The notes below the pieces were generated by a model. The model was not told the origin of the DNA. It saw only the letters and a program-made list of their open reading frames with translations, and ran no database searches. The translations under genes and the position numbers were made by a program. This document shows, one piece after another, positions 10,466 to 20,122 of a stretch of DNA of 64,000 nt. This DNA comes from Adiantum capillus-veneris. Taxonomy: Eukaryota > Streptophyta > Polypodiopsida > Polypodiales > Pteridaceae. The stretch is taken from the NCBI GenBank assembly GCA_014529385.2, contig CM043970.1, forward strand, positions 45,600,279-45,664,278. The letters are read 5' to 3'. Position 1 is the stretch's first letter; each line of letters starts with the position of its first letter.

Positions 10466-11791
10466 TTGGAACTCACCTTGGAGCCCCTCTCTGTGGCCTC
10501 GTCTCTGGTCCTTAGATGTATTAGCAGTTTGGATGCGTCACAACTTATTTATGATTCTGCCCTAATTTCAGACAAGAAACTTTCGGTCTTACATATGTTA
10601 TCATTTAATGATTGGGTAAAAATTATAGCATCTTTAGACAAAGACCCTCTAGAAGGTGTTAATCTACTATCCCAGTACATTGCCCAACTTCACGTCCTTG
10701 CTTCACAATATTAGCAAGAACTTGCCCTGTTCACTTCATCTGGTGTTGAGCTGACAAATTTCCTTAGAAAACTGTGTGGACTTAATCCATCATTTGTTTG
10801 CACCCCTAATACCCCCGCCATCCCTTCAACAGGTGGCATCTTTTGTCAGGATAGCGCCACTCTAGAGGCAGTAAAAGAGTTTCAATCTAACCTCTGCTCT
10901 CTCAATGATGTCAATCTCCTTGAGATGGTCCCTAAAATCTCAAAAGTCTTCCCTGTCTTACCTTTTAGACAAATAGAAATTGAATCTCTTGGTGTAGACC
11001 ATCAACTCTGGGTTCTACCAAACAAAGCCTTCTTGGCTCCTATTCTTAGTGAAACCTGGGTATACTTGGCCAACCTCCCTGCATCAACAGTGGAGGACTG
11101 CAAACTCAAAATTCTAAAAGGAGGACATTTCTTGAACAAAGGTGAACTGATTAAAGCCCCTTTTAACCTACACCTGATCGATCACTCCAAATGCCCATCG
11201 AGCACTGGATTGTACATACGTACTAAAGGTAGCATGGAGTTTGCTAAAAGTAATCCGGACTTCTACACAGAGTCTATCTGGAATATCTTTCGCCCCTATG
11301 TAAAATGTGCTTGCAGATTTCTAGACCCCAAGGCTTCCTGTGAATCAAGCATTATGTGGTTTGACCATGCTATATGGTTTTTCTTCAACCATTTGGAACT
11401 TTTATTCCCAGAGAAACCAGTTGACTTTCATCTATCCCTCATCTGCTCTTGGCTAGGTGGACAGGCCAAGCAGATCGTGATTGCGCAAATTGCCTTTAAC
11501 ATCTTCCGAGGACTGCTGCATGATATTCTGAAAGAACTAAAAATGGAGGAACCCAGTCTTTACCTCACCACATATGCAAATTACAAAGGAGTCAAATTCA
11601 TCACTAATATGCTAAAACCATGTATTGAAGAAGATGATTCCCCTACTTTTAAAAGAGCTAACTCTTTAGCTACTCCCAACTCCTTTACTTCCTTTTTTAC
11701 ACCTAGCTCCTCATCTAATCGAGGAAAATCTCGTAGCATTACTAGAGGGAGAGGCAGATTCCCGGCTATCAGAAACTTCCCTGAAATCTAA
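10466..11791 (+). pseudogene. Gag-like ORF of unknown family, one TAG
   Basis: One frame is open from about 10457 to 11791 (about 440 codons) apart from a single in-frame TAG at 10712-10714 (context TAT TAG CAA GAA). The last 290 codons start with ATG at 10925. The protein is largely helical with many Trp/Phe in the middle (FDHAIWFFFNHLELLFPEKP) and ends in a basic Ser/Arg/Gly tail (SNRGKSRSITRGRGRF), like nucleic-acid-binding tails of gag or LINE ORF1 proteins. I recognise no family. No ATG lies upstream in frame, so a spliced first exon is possible. No reverse transcriptase is found downstream. Confidence 0.5.
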
Positions 11792-11803
11792 CCCTTAAAC
11801 ATA

Positions 11804-12337
11804 TTGCAGGTATTTACAAATCCATGTGGAAGAAGAGTTCTCAGCAAAGTTGGTTCGAATTTTGGTGCTACCTACATACACTGTCTTTATCACAACATTC
11901 TCCTTGAATGGATCCCACCCAAAAGTCTCTTTTGTGAGTGTTTTGACATATTTTTTGGTAATCATAAACTACTTGACAACATTCTCATTGGATGGAGATA
12001 TCACCATCCTTTAAAAGGATTAGTTCTTAACAATGACTTTCTTAGACAAAAAACAATCCCTCACTGTACTTGCATTCATTCACAGCCCCATTTTTGGCAT
12101 GGCGTGCAACTAGACCGTCTCCCAGTGCATTCATTGCCTCCACATCTGAGGCCCCACCCAGGGTTGATCCATTGCCTCTTTCACTACCTGCAGCCCCCCC
12201 CCACATATAGTTCATACCCTTTGCCATTTGGAGTAGTTCCCCCACCATTTGGTGCACTGCCCCCGTTGGCACGACCTTTGTTTCCTCCCAGAGGATATGG
12301 CCCCCCACTGCCCTTCTTTCCTCCACGTCACCCATGA
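11804..12337 (+). CDS. Proline-rich frame, doubtful
   Basis: A 177 codon frame after the gag-like ORF. Its second half is Pro-rich (PPPFGALPPLARPLFPPRGY), its first half Cys/His-poor and unfamiliar. A possible splice acceptor (ATTGCAG) lies at about 11807-11813. It may be part of the same element as the gag-like ORF, or a chance frame. Confidence 0.2.
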   Translation: MQVFTNPCGRRVLSKVGSNFGATYIHCLYHNILLEWIPPKSLFCECFDIFFGNHKLLDNILIGWRYHHPLKGLVLNNDFLRQKTIPHCTCIHSQPHFWHGVQLDRLPVHSLPPHLRPHPGLIHCLFHYLQPPPTYSSYPLPFGVVPPPFGALPPLARPLFPPRGYGPPLPFFPPRHP

Positions 12338-12525
12338 TGTATCACCCCCCATATGTATTTACTTTGGATGCAATGGAACTCATAGATTTTGGGTTTGCTA
12401 TTTGAAATAGACCGTAATTGTGTGTAAGGAACTTCTATTTATCTTATTAATAGTGTATTGAATGATTCGTCGGTGTTTTTTGTTTGAATGTAAGTTGGTC
12501 GTGAAATGACAATCAAATTTTAGTT

Positions 12526-12560
12526 GGAGAGAGAGAGAGGGAGAGAGAGAGAGAGAGAGG

Positions 12561-12631
<71 letters not shown>
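12526..12631. repeat. (GA)n tract with A-run interruption
   Basis: Nearly pure GA, interrupted by an A run near 12560. Confidence 0.9.
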
Positions 12632-12634
<3 letters not shown>

Positions 12635-12648
12635 GTAGATTGTCCCTT

Positions 12649-12682
12649 CTTTTGAGAATCCGCTCGCCCGATTCTTAAAAAG
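12649..12682 (-). repeat. Hairpin, relative of that at 1750
   Basis: Read on the minus strand, CTTTTTAAGAATC, a 9 nt GC-rich loop and GATTCTCAAAAG match the hairpin at 1750-1784 at most positions, including the loop core GG(C/T)GAGC. A GA/TC tract lies next to it, as at the other locus. Confidence 0.7.
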
Positions 12683-12739
12683 CGTGCCAGAAATTGCTCG
12701 CCCAGAAATCGCGTCCCTCATGCAACTACTTTGAAGCCT

Positions 12740-14215
12740 CACCTTCTTGTAAGCTCCGACTCTTTTGATAGATCATTCAAGGAAACTTAGGTTTGATGTA
12801 AAGCTCATCATTACCTTGGCTCCACCTTACAACTCTTTAAATGTCTAATGTAGCTCAAACTTCAATTTGAGTCTCCTTCCAAATTCAAGGCTACTTCAAC
12901 ATAGCTTGCGTTTTTTCTCACACCTCTTGTTGCTCGTAGATTTCTAACACTTGAATTCAAGGCTACTTCAACATAGCTTGGGTTTTTTCTAAGACCTCTT
13001 GTTGCTCGTAGATTTCTAACACTTGAATGTGCATCTATGCTTAAACTTGAGTTTGAGCCTTCTACCAATTCCATGGGTGCCTCCATGTAACTTGGGCTCC
13101 ATCTTGCAACCCGTGTGACAAGTATAGATTTCTAACACTTGGATGTACATTTAGGCTCAAACTTGAGATCGAGCCACCTACAAAATTTCATGCTTGCCTC
13201 TATGAAACTTTGGCTTTGTGAAAATCTTTTTAGCTAGGTATTTATAGCACTTAGATGTACATCTAAGTGCTAGAAATACTCTAAGCTCAAATTTGAGTTT
13301 GAACCTCCTACCATTCTCCACGAGTTGATTCAGTGTAACTTGGGGTCCATCTTGAAACTCTTGCTAGCTAAAGATTTCTAGCACATAGATGTACATTTAG
13401 GCTCTAACATCAATTTAAACATCCATGGGTGACTCGATGTAGCTTGGGATCCATCTTGCAACTCTTGTCATCTTCATATTTCTGGCACTTAGGTCTACAC
13501 CTAGGCTCAGACTTGAGCTTGAGCCTCCTAGCATCCTCCATGGGTTGATTCAATGTAACTTGAAATACATCTTGCAACTCTTGTCATCTTTAGATTTCTA
13601 GCACAGATATACATCAAGGTTCGAACATCAGTTAAGCCTCTCCTACCAAACTACATGGGTGCCTGAATGTAACTTAAGCTCCATCTTGCAACTCTTGTCA
13701 GCTTTATATTTATAGCACTTAGATGTACATCTAGGATCAAACTTGAGCTTGAGCCTCCTACCGTCCTCTGTGGGTTGACTCAATATAGCTTGAGATCCAT
13801 CTTGCAACTATTTTAAGCTATAGATTTCTAGCACTTAGACCTACATTTAGGCTCCATCTATGCTCCGGCATTGTCACTTATGTACCATCTTGGACCTATT
13901 TTCAGCTTTAGATTTCTAGCACTTAGATGTACATTTAGGCTCAAACTTGAGCTCGAGCCTCCTACCATCCCCAATGGGTTGATTCAATATAACTCAAGAT
14001 CCATCTTGTAACTCTTGTGAGCTATATATTTCTAGCACTTGGATGTGCATAAAGGCTCCATCCTCCTATCAAATTCCATGGGCGCCTTTGCAATGTAACA
14101 TAGTCCCTATCTTGCAACTCTTGTCAGCTTTAGATTTCTAGCACTTGGATGTACATACAGGCTCAAACTTGAGCTCGAGCCTCCTACCATCCTCCATGGA
14201 TTGACTTAGTGTAGA
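12740..14215. repeat. Diverged tandem array, about 114 bp unit
   Basis: About twelve units, each with GATTTCTAGCACTTAGATGT, then AGGCTCAAACTTGAG, CCTCCTACCATCCTCCATGG, and CCATCTTGCAACTCTTGTCA. The GATTTCTAGCACTT word recurs about every 105-116 bp, with one shortened unit of about 63 bp near 12950-13012 and one of about 87 bp. Units differ by many substitutions and small indels, so the array is old. No frame is conserved across units. Confidence 0.9.
13245..13272. repeat. 28 bp perfect palindrome in the array
   Basis: TAGCACTTAGATGT is followed directly by its reverse complement. The unit word here is inverted onto itself, probably by a local inverted duplication. Confidence 0.9.
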
Positions 14216-14339
14216 TTTTCTTGATTGAATGGGATGCAAGCTTTTGCCAGAATTGTGAGTGTATCTTGGGAATGCATTGAATTTTGAGTTCTATGTTCAG
14301 ACATACAATTTTACTGATATCTCTTGATTTTCTAAAAAA

Positions 14340-14657
14340 TTGCAGGGTCCAAAACAAGGCGATGCAGTGTTTCTTGTTGATGGTTCCACAAGGAAAGCTC
14401 GTAGGGTTATTCATTCCACTGATGCATCTCAACGTTGTGGTTTTGAATTGATTGGCACAACATGTGTGGCGATACATGTACTAGAAAGTTTTGATGACAC
14501 CTTCTTGATTCCATTCGTCACAATGGATACAAGAACCATGTCTCAAGCAGTTGGAAGCATCATCAAATGGCCATTGCATAATATTGTTATGGACATAGGA
14601 AAATCTCACACAATAGATGAGGATTTTCTTGTTGGTCAAGAAGATGGCTTGATAGAT
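14340..14657 (+). pseudogene. DUF8039-like exon, 5' half, split by LTR element
   Basis: About 106 codons open from a likely splice acceptor (AAATTGCAG, ending near 14345). The sequence has alternating beta-like segments and ends with SQAVGSIIKWPLHNIVMDIG, resembling the A-x-G-x-x-x-x-W-P motif of DUF8039, a domain common in plant transposon-derived proteins. The frame is cut at 14657 by the LTR retrotransposon and resumes exactly in frame at 33510 (RASWKEKRVILW). The stop codon seen just after 14657 belongs to the LTR. The protein's role is unknown. Confidence 0.6.
14653..14657. repeat. Target duplication TAGAT, left
   Basis: TAGAT directly precedes the left LTR and recurs directly after the right LTR at 33505-33509. 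A 5 bp duplication is typical of Ty3/gypsy and Ty1/copia integration. Confidence 0.95.
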
Positions 14658-15604
14658 TGTTAAGGCGGTTACGCCGCTAGCGGAAGCTAAATAGCGAGAA
14701 CTCAACCAACAACAGAATTTGTCAGACGAGGACGAAGCTTGACCCGCAGGCGCATGGAAACAACTAGGTGGGTGTCAAATCACCTACTCGACCTTCTAAT
14801 GACAATCACTACCAAGGAAATCAAATCTAAGTTCTAAAATACGCAAGTGACTGAAATCCGTACTACGAACGAATGCTATACGAAACAGGATCTAGAATCA
14901 TCGAATCGATCTCAAACTCAAGGGGAAGTCTATACACTAGGTAAGAACAACACCCTAAAGACTTGAACTGCAAAATCAACCTATAACCACTCCGTGCGGT
15001 AAACGCGTATGAAGACAGGCCGAAAATTACAGGTGACCGAAACTTGACCCCGATGGTACGAATGTGTAGCTCTACTCGTTGTGGTTCTATAGATATGCTG
15101 CACGCTCTATTCCGACACACGAGTTGGAAGAAAACTCACACCGAAGCTCGTAGGAACTTACCACACATAGAAGCCGATAGCGCGCACTCTTGGTATCTGT
15201 GCGTAGCTCTCGCCGTTGCTAACACAATGGCGGTGTCGCTTCTCCAATGGCGGCTCCGTAGCTCGCGTAGCAAGAAGATAAGACTCTCTCTCACTCTCTC
15301 TCTCTCTCTCTCTCTCAGACACAGTCACAGCGCTCAAAACTCACCTTGATTAATAATTGAATCTCCCTTTAGGTTACAAAACTTTGGCTTATATACCTCA
15401 GCCTTGGAGGTGAGAACATCTCTAATTATTTACATAAGCAGGTGAAATTACGTCGGGATTACAAGCTGGAAACTCAATTGAGTCCCGTTACTTAATGAAT
15501 GGCTCAAATCAAAATTAATGTCGGAAAGACATTTGTTACAATCAATGGTTACAAAATGATGGGCGTGAGCAAAAATGCGGGTGTGATCCTCTGCTGGCTC
15601 AACA
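14658..15604 (-). repeat. 3' LTR of element 1 (947 bp)
   Basis: Plus-strand ends are TGTTAAGG and CTCAACA. It contains a CT microsatellite (about 15284-15316) that is one CT unit longer than in the other LTR. The short frames inside are identical in both LTRs and are not thought to be genes. Confidence 0.95.
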
Positions 15605-15616
15605 CTCCCCCCCTCC
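15605..15616 (-). promoter_or_regulatory. Polypurine tract of element 1
   Basis: On the minus strand GGAGGGGGGGAG lies directly before the 3' LTR; it is the expected primer for plus-strand DNA synthesis. Confidence 0.9.
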
Positions 15617-15652
15617 GCGTTCATGTCGTCCCCGACATGACTTTTGGCTTGG

Positions 15653-15940
15653 TCAATAGAGTCCTGTTGTCTTGAGCATCTGCAAATGTGATTCGTAGCG
15701 TAGGTTGCCGATGGTCAAGGTTGGGCCGAATATTTTGCTTTCGTGAGTGAAAAAGCCGGTGTAGAAAGCTTCTTCGAATGTTTGCATGTGGAAGCTAGGC
15801 AAAAACATAATTCTTTGGTATAAGAGATGTAACACCTTTGGTGAGGGCTGCAATGAAAGATCATACATCATATCCGTCACTGTGTCGGCCCGTCGATAGT
15901 AGACTTGAGGTCGTAGCTTTATCTGGCGCGAACACTTCAA
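15653..15940 (-). pseudogene. Accessory ORF of element 1, C-terminal end
   Basis: A 95 codon frame that continues the preceding 350 codon frame after a shift near 15880-15940; the two overlap. It contains YQRIMFLPSFHMQTFEEAFY and ends 36 bp from the polypurine tract. Family unknown. Confidence 0.5.
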
Positions 15941-16913
15941 TGCATGCTAAGAGAGTCTTGCAGATTTTCTTTAGCATCTGACACGAAAGGTCAGGAGAGC
16001 CAGTAAAGAGTTTGATGGTGCCCGTTAGGGTTTTCACCATGTAGGCTTTACCTATTCTCTCTCCTTCCTTTGGTCCTGGCATCCTTGGGTAATTAAGCCA
16101 ATTTGGCTTCTTTTCTGCAATCCTGCCATGCTCTTTCCAGCTTCTGACTCTTGGCACCGGGCAGAAGGTTGCATCCTCCCGAATCTCCTTTGGAGCCTCT
16201 ACCAAGTAGATGAGGTAGGCTTGGTATTTGTTCAGCCAACCTTTCCTCCATCTAGGTTGAGAATCTACAATCTTCTTTGATTGTTCATCCTTTGTGATGT
16301 CGCCTTCGTAAAGAGCGACATACTGCTCCTCCTCTATTCTCTTTTTCGTCTTTATCACTTCAAATTTCATCAGAGGGAAAGGCAGGCTTGGTTGCATCCA
16401 CTCTTCATGGAGCACTTTTGTGTCTAAACTTTGAAGTCTAATGGAGATGAGGAGTCTCCTTTCCCATTCCATTTCCGCCTTGGCACTTTCCTCTGTTGAC
16501 TTTTCTATTTGGTCCTGGAGCTTTTGTTCTTCTTCTTCAGAGATTCCTGAAGTTGAGGCCACTTCTTGAACTGGGGCTGGATCTTCAATTGTGGTTGCCT
16601 CTCCAGTTTCTGGTAGCTCTATGGCTGCTCTCCCTGCTTCTTCTTGTGGTGTCTCTGTTTCTCTTCTTTGTTGCTCTTGGAGGTCTTGGAGCTGTTTGCG
16701 GAGGGCCTCATTTTCTGTCCTTAGTGTTTGGTTTTCTGATGTGAGCCTCTCTCCTCTGCAGCCAATGATCCCTCCGCCATGTGCAATCTTTGTACTTGCT
16801 CTAACCTCAGCTCTCTTTGCAAACTTCTGACCTGCTCTTCCAGAGCTGGTACAAGGGCTCCCTCTTGTTCTGTTTCCTGCCCTGCTAGCTCTAGGGGTGG
16901 TTCTGAGTCTCAT
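15861..16913 (-). pseudogene. Accessory ORF of element 1, coiled coil plus C-domain
   Basis: A 350 codon frame. Residues about 55-85 form a heptad-rich coil (LTSENQTLRTENEALRKQLQ), then a Glu-rich linker, then a globular-looking part from about residue 150 with many Trp/Tyr (RWRKGWLNKYQAYLIYLVEA). The position after integrase and before the 3' LTR is where envelope-like or extra ORFs sit in large plant Ty3/gypsy elements. No signal peptide or membrane segment is visible, so an envelope role is not supported. Confidence 0.5.
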
Positions 16914-16945
16914 GATTGTCCTTTCTTGAAGTTCGACTCTTTCCC

Positions 16946-17504
16946 TTAGCTCAATGAGCTCATCCTGGCTGCCTCCAGCTCATCTTCTATTCGCTCCTTT
17001 GCTTCCTGTGAGCTTGTTACCTCTCTTGAAGCTTCGGCTAGTTGGAGTATCAAGCCGTCTCTCTCATTTTCTGCGTCGTAGAGTGATGCTTTATGACTTT
17101 CAGATTCAGTCATAGCATTCTCTAATTTCTTCTGCAACTCTGCTTCCTTTTGTTTTGCTGTCTCAAGTGCTACTTCCTTTGCTCTGGATCTTTCTTTAAT
17201 CTTGCTGAGCAGTTCATGCACCATGTGCATGTCTTTTTCATCTTCATCTGTCAACTTGACAGCTCTTTCTGCCACCACCTCCAATGGCATCGGTTTGTCC
17301 ATTTTTTCTTCATTTCTCCATTGTACCCTTTGTCTTTTCTTTCGTCCCTTTCCGATCATCTTGTTTCCGTAGGGATATCCCAAAAACTGCCTCCAGGGCC
17401 TCTTCTTCACTGTATCCGATGGCTACCAGATCCTCATAATCATCTTTCTTTTGCTGAACTGGATCTATCTCCTTTTCCTTGGTCCCGGCCTCCGGCTTTT
17501 CCAT
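16946..17504 (-). pseudogene. Accessory ORF of element 1, coiled-coil part
   Basis: Two overlapping frames (17310-17504 and 16946-17410) joined by a shift near 17330-17400. The first has an acidic YEDLVAIGYSEEEALEAVFG stretch, reminiscent of a UBA-like helix bundle but not confidently so. The second is a long Lys/Glu coiled coil (AKQKEAELQKKLENAMTESE). It probably formed one protein with the flanking frames. Confidence 0.45.
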
Positions 17505-17521
17505 AATTTCTGTTTCTATTT

Positions 17522-17848
17522 CTATTGTGGTTCCTCCACAATAATTTCCATCTTCTTCGGGCTTGGTACAACAGTAAAAGAGGGCTGATTGTCTTCAGTC
17601 ACCTTGGCTTTCCCTTTGTTTGCTTGCCTTACTGTCTCTTTAGGTTCAGTAGACTCATCTATTTTTTTCTTCCCCTTGTCGTCCTTTTGCAGCTCAGCTT
17701 TTAAAAGTTGTACTTCCTCTTCAGTATAAGGCTCGACAGGTTGCTGCTCCAGTATGGCCTCCGACTCCTCATAAGCTCTAATATATTGATCATATTGATC
17801 AACATGTGGCCTGGCTGAGCTGGTTCCGACTTTACTGGGGTCTTGCAC
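17522..17848 (-). pseudogene. Accessory ORF of element 1, acidic linker
   Basis: A 108 codon, Glu/Lys/Pro-rich frame. Removing one copy of the 31 bp tandem duplication at 17862-17922 joins it in frame to the upstream part, reading GDFEELWVQDPSKVG across the joint, so the two were one protein. Confidence 0.5.
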
Positions 17849-18964
17849 CCACAGTTCTTCGAAGTCCCCCTTTAGAGCTCTTTCCCGCTCTAAAGTCCCC
17901 CTTTAGAGCTCTTTCCGCTCTAAACTGCTCCACCAGCCTTTCCATTCTTGCGGCTTTTTGACTTTTGGTATGCTTGGGATCGGCCTTCTTCTTCACTTTC
18001 TTCTTGAGTGGCTCGTCCACGGCCTCTTTAGGTTCTGAAACTATTTCTAGTTTTCGGCGTGCTCTTGTGGACGCCCTCTTGGATACTTCTTGCTGTTCTT
18101 CCTCCTCATCGGCTTCTCTAAGCCACTCATTCTGGGAGGGAATCTGGGGCCCTTGATCTCTAGCTCCAATAGCTTCATAAGCTATTCTTGTTAGGATTTC
18201 TCCTCCTCCTATGTACTTTGGTTTCTGGTTGTGCATGGCGATTACTTGCTCGTGGATGTATTGAGCATAATTCACCTCTTTTGGCATGTTGCTTTTCAAT
18301 GCCCATGTGATGGTTGTCGCAATGGCATGGGGTGGTGTAGTATACTTCTGCGGTCTTTTACTACACACATGGAAAAATTGGTTGTATAATCGGCAAAGGG
18401 TTGCCGCTCGTTGATCTGCCATATCTCCGTAGGTTGTATTTTGTTTCTTTGATCCATAGACCTCTATGGCCTCCCTTCTTTCTCTGACAGAACTCCCTTT
18501 GTTGTGCAGCTTCAATGCATCTGCAATGAGCTGTGGAGTAATCTGTACTTCAACTGTTTCTCCATCCATGGCTGTCAACGTGGCTTTCCCATCCTTCTGA
18601 ATGGATGTTGCCAACTCATACACTCTTCTTGTGTCTACACCTGATGGTCTCGAGGTGAAGAACCTGTGTAAGTCAGCCTTTTCCAGGTATCTGCTTATGT
18701 TCTCTGTTCTGCTATAATCCACTAATTCTCGTGGGATCATAGGTACATCGATCGATTGCCCTTGAGGATCTCTGAAAGTCCCTGGTAGATCTTTATACCC
18801 TCTTTTTCTAGTACTGCTTCCTCCATCCAAGTCTTGGTTGGCTTGAGGGTTTCCGTTGGAATATCAAAAGGTTCTGCGTCTGCAAGAGCATCCTTGATGG
18901 TTGGTCTTTTTCTCTTATTTGCCGATGACTTAGCGGAATCCATGGATCCTGTAACTCCAATCAT
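17832..18964 (-). pseudogene. Accessory ORF of element 1, N-terminal part
   Basis: A short N-terminal frame (18737-18964, basic RKRP start) shifts near 18800 into a 332 codon frame. The latter has a helical domain (residues about 25-220) with IPRELVDYSRTENISRYLEK, ITPQLIADALKL and LCRLYNQFFHV, resembling the putative plant transposon protein domain (Transposase_32 type) found inside plant Ty3/gypsy elements. That assignment is from memory and tentative. A basic KKKVKKKADPKH stretch near residue 270 may be a nuclear localisation signal. The function is unknown. Confidence 0.5.
17862..17922. repeat. 31 bp tandem duplication in accessory ORF
   Basis: The unit AAGTCCCCCTTTAGAGCTCT plus 11 more bases occurs twice (17862-17892 and 17893-17922, the second lacking one C). 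It shifts the reading frame and so breaks the accessory ORF. Confidence 0.9.
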
Positions 18965-19112
18965 AGAAGTTAGCGTCTTTTTAGTAGTACTGAAAGCCGA
19001 AATGAAGCTTTTAACTATTCAAATGACTTGAAAATTGAAACATGAGCTATTCAGGGCCTAAGGATGCAATGTAGGTGAAAAAATATGCAAACTGGGCTCA
19101 AAAACATGCTTG

Positions 19113-20122
19113 AGACATCATACGCGTATGATGTCTTTTGTGTCAGAATGACTTCATATTGGTTGTGCTTGTAGCTGATAGTGTTTTCATGAGTGTCATA
19201 TGCTTGGATTTGAGTTTGGATCCCATTTGGTCAAGTTTTGGCCAGTTTAGTCCAGTTCAGGCTCTTGGCAAAATTTTGAAAGGGAAATGGATTTTATGAT
19301 CCAAATTGGGTAAAACTTGGTAGATTACTTTCAAATGGCATGTAGAACACTTATGTTTGGTGGTTGAAGCCCTTAGATGCCAAAATCACATAGTGAGACA
19401 TCATACGCGTATGATGTCTTTTAGTGCATTTTTGGACCAATCTTCTCTATAAGCTTGGTTTTGGCTTTAGATAGGCTTATTCAGTGGATTTATCAAGTTT
19501 GGATAGAATTTGAACTAAAAATGGCTCTGGAGACATCATACGCGTATGATGTCTTTTTCATCAATTTTGCATGGGATTGGTTCTGTGGATTCTCCATGTG
19601 CTAGTGAAGGACTGTTTATACTCAAATCTTGGTTTGGACTTGAATATGTTGGATTTGGGACAAAAATAGGCTTTGTATGAAGGATTTTCTCTTAATTGGG
19701 CTAATGGGGTGATCCACTTGACCAAATGGTTCCAAACTTCATATGTAGCATGTATTAGATATATATAATGGATGTATGATGACAAATGAGCATTTTTGGC
19801 TCTGTAAGTGCAAATAGACATCATACGCGTATGATGTCTTTTGTGTCAAATAGTGCTGTTTGGTTCCAGATAGGTTGTAGATGTGTTAATCAACAATCCT
19901 ACAAAGTTTCAATGAGTTTGGAGTTATTTTGACAAAATTAGGACCAAAAATCAATTTTATGGCCTACTTTGCGTCTTTTTGGTTTTCCTTGGGTTTTCTA
20001 ACTCCAATTCTCATGATACTTGGTTCATAGGATGTGATTAACATGTGGAATGAGGCTATGCACTCAAATGTTGAAATGGATGTGAAAATCATGCTGTGAG
20101 ACATCATACGCGTATGATGTCT
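19113..20122. repeat. Palindrome array B of element 1, five copies
   Basis: Five identical copies of a 24 bp perfect palindrome (half-site AGACATCATACG, then its reverse complement) lie at 19113-19136, 19396-19419, 19531-19554, 19816-19839 and 20099-20122. Start-to-start distances are 283, 135, 285 and 283 bp. The spacers are strongly diverged while the palindromes are identical. The array lies in the non-coding zone that precedes the accessory coding region in element orientation. Confidence 0.97.

Noticed and set aside
11826-12014. Start of a reverse transcriptase after the gag-like ORF
   Set aside because: The short hydrophobic frame shows no RT motif.
14863-15349. Frames of 85 and 101 codons in the LTRs
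   Set aside because: Present identically in both LTRs simply because the LTRs are identical; no domain and low-complexity ends.
16946-18964. Envelope gene of the retrotransposon
   Set aside because: Position fits, but no signal peptide, membrane segment or glycoprotein-like cysteine pattern is visible; coiled coils and acidic linkers dominate.
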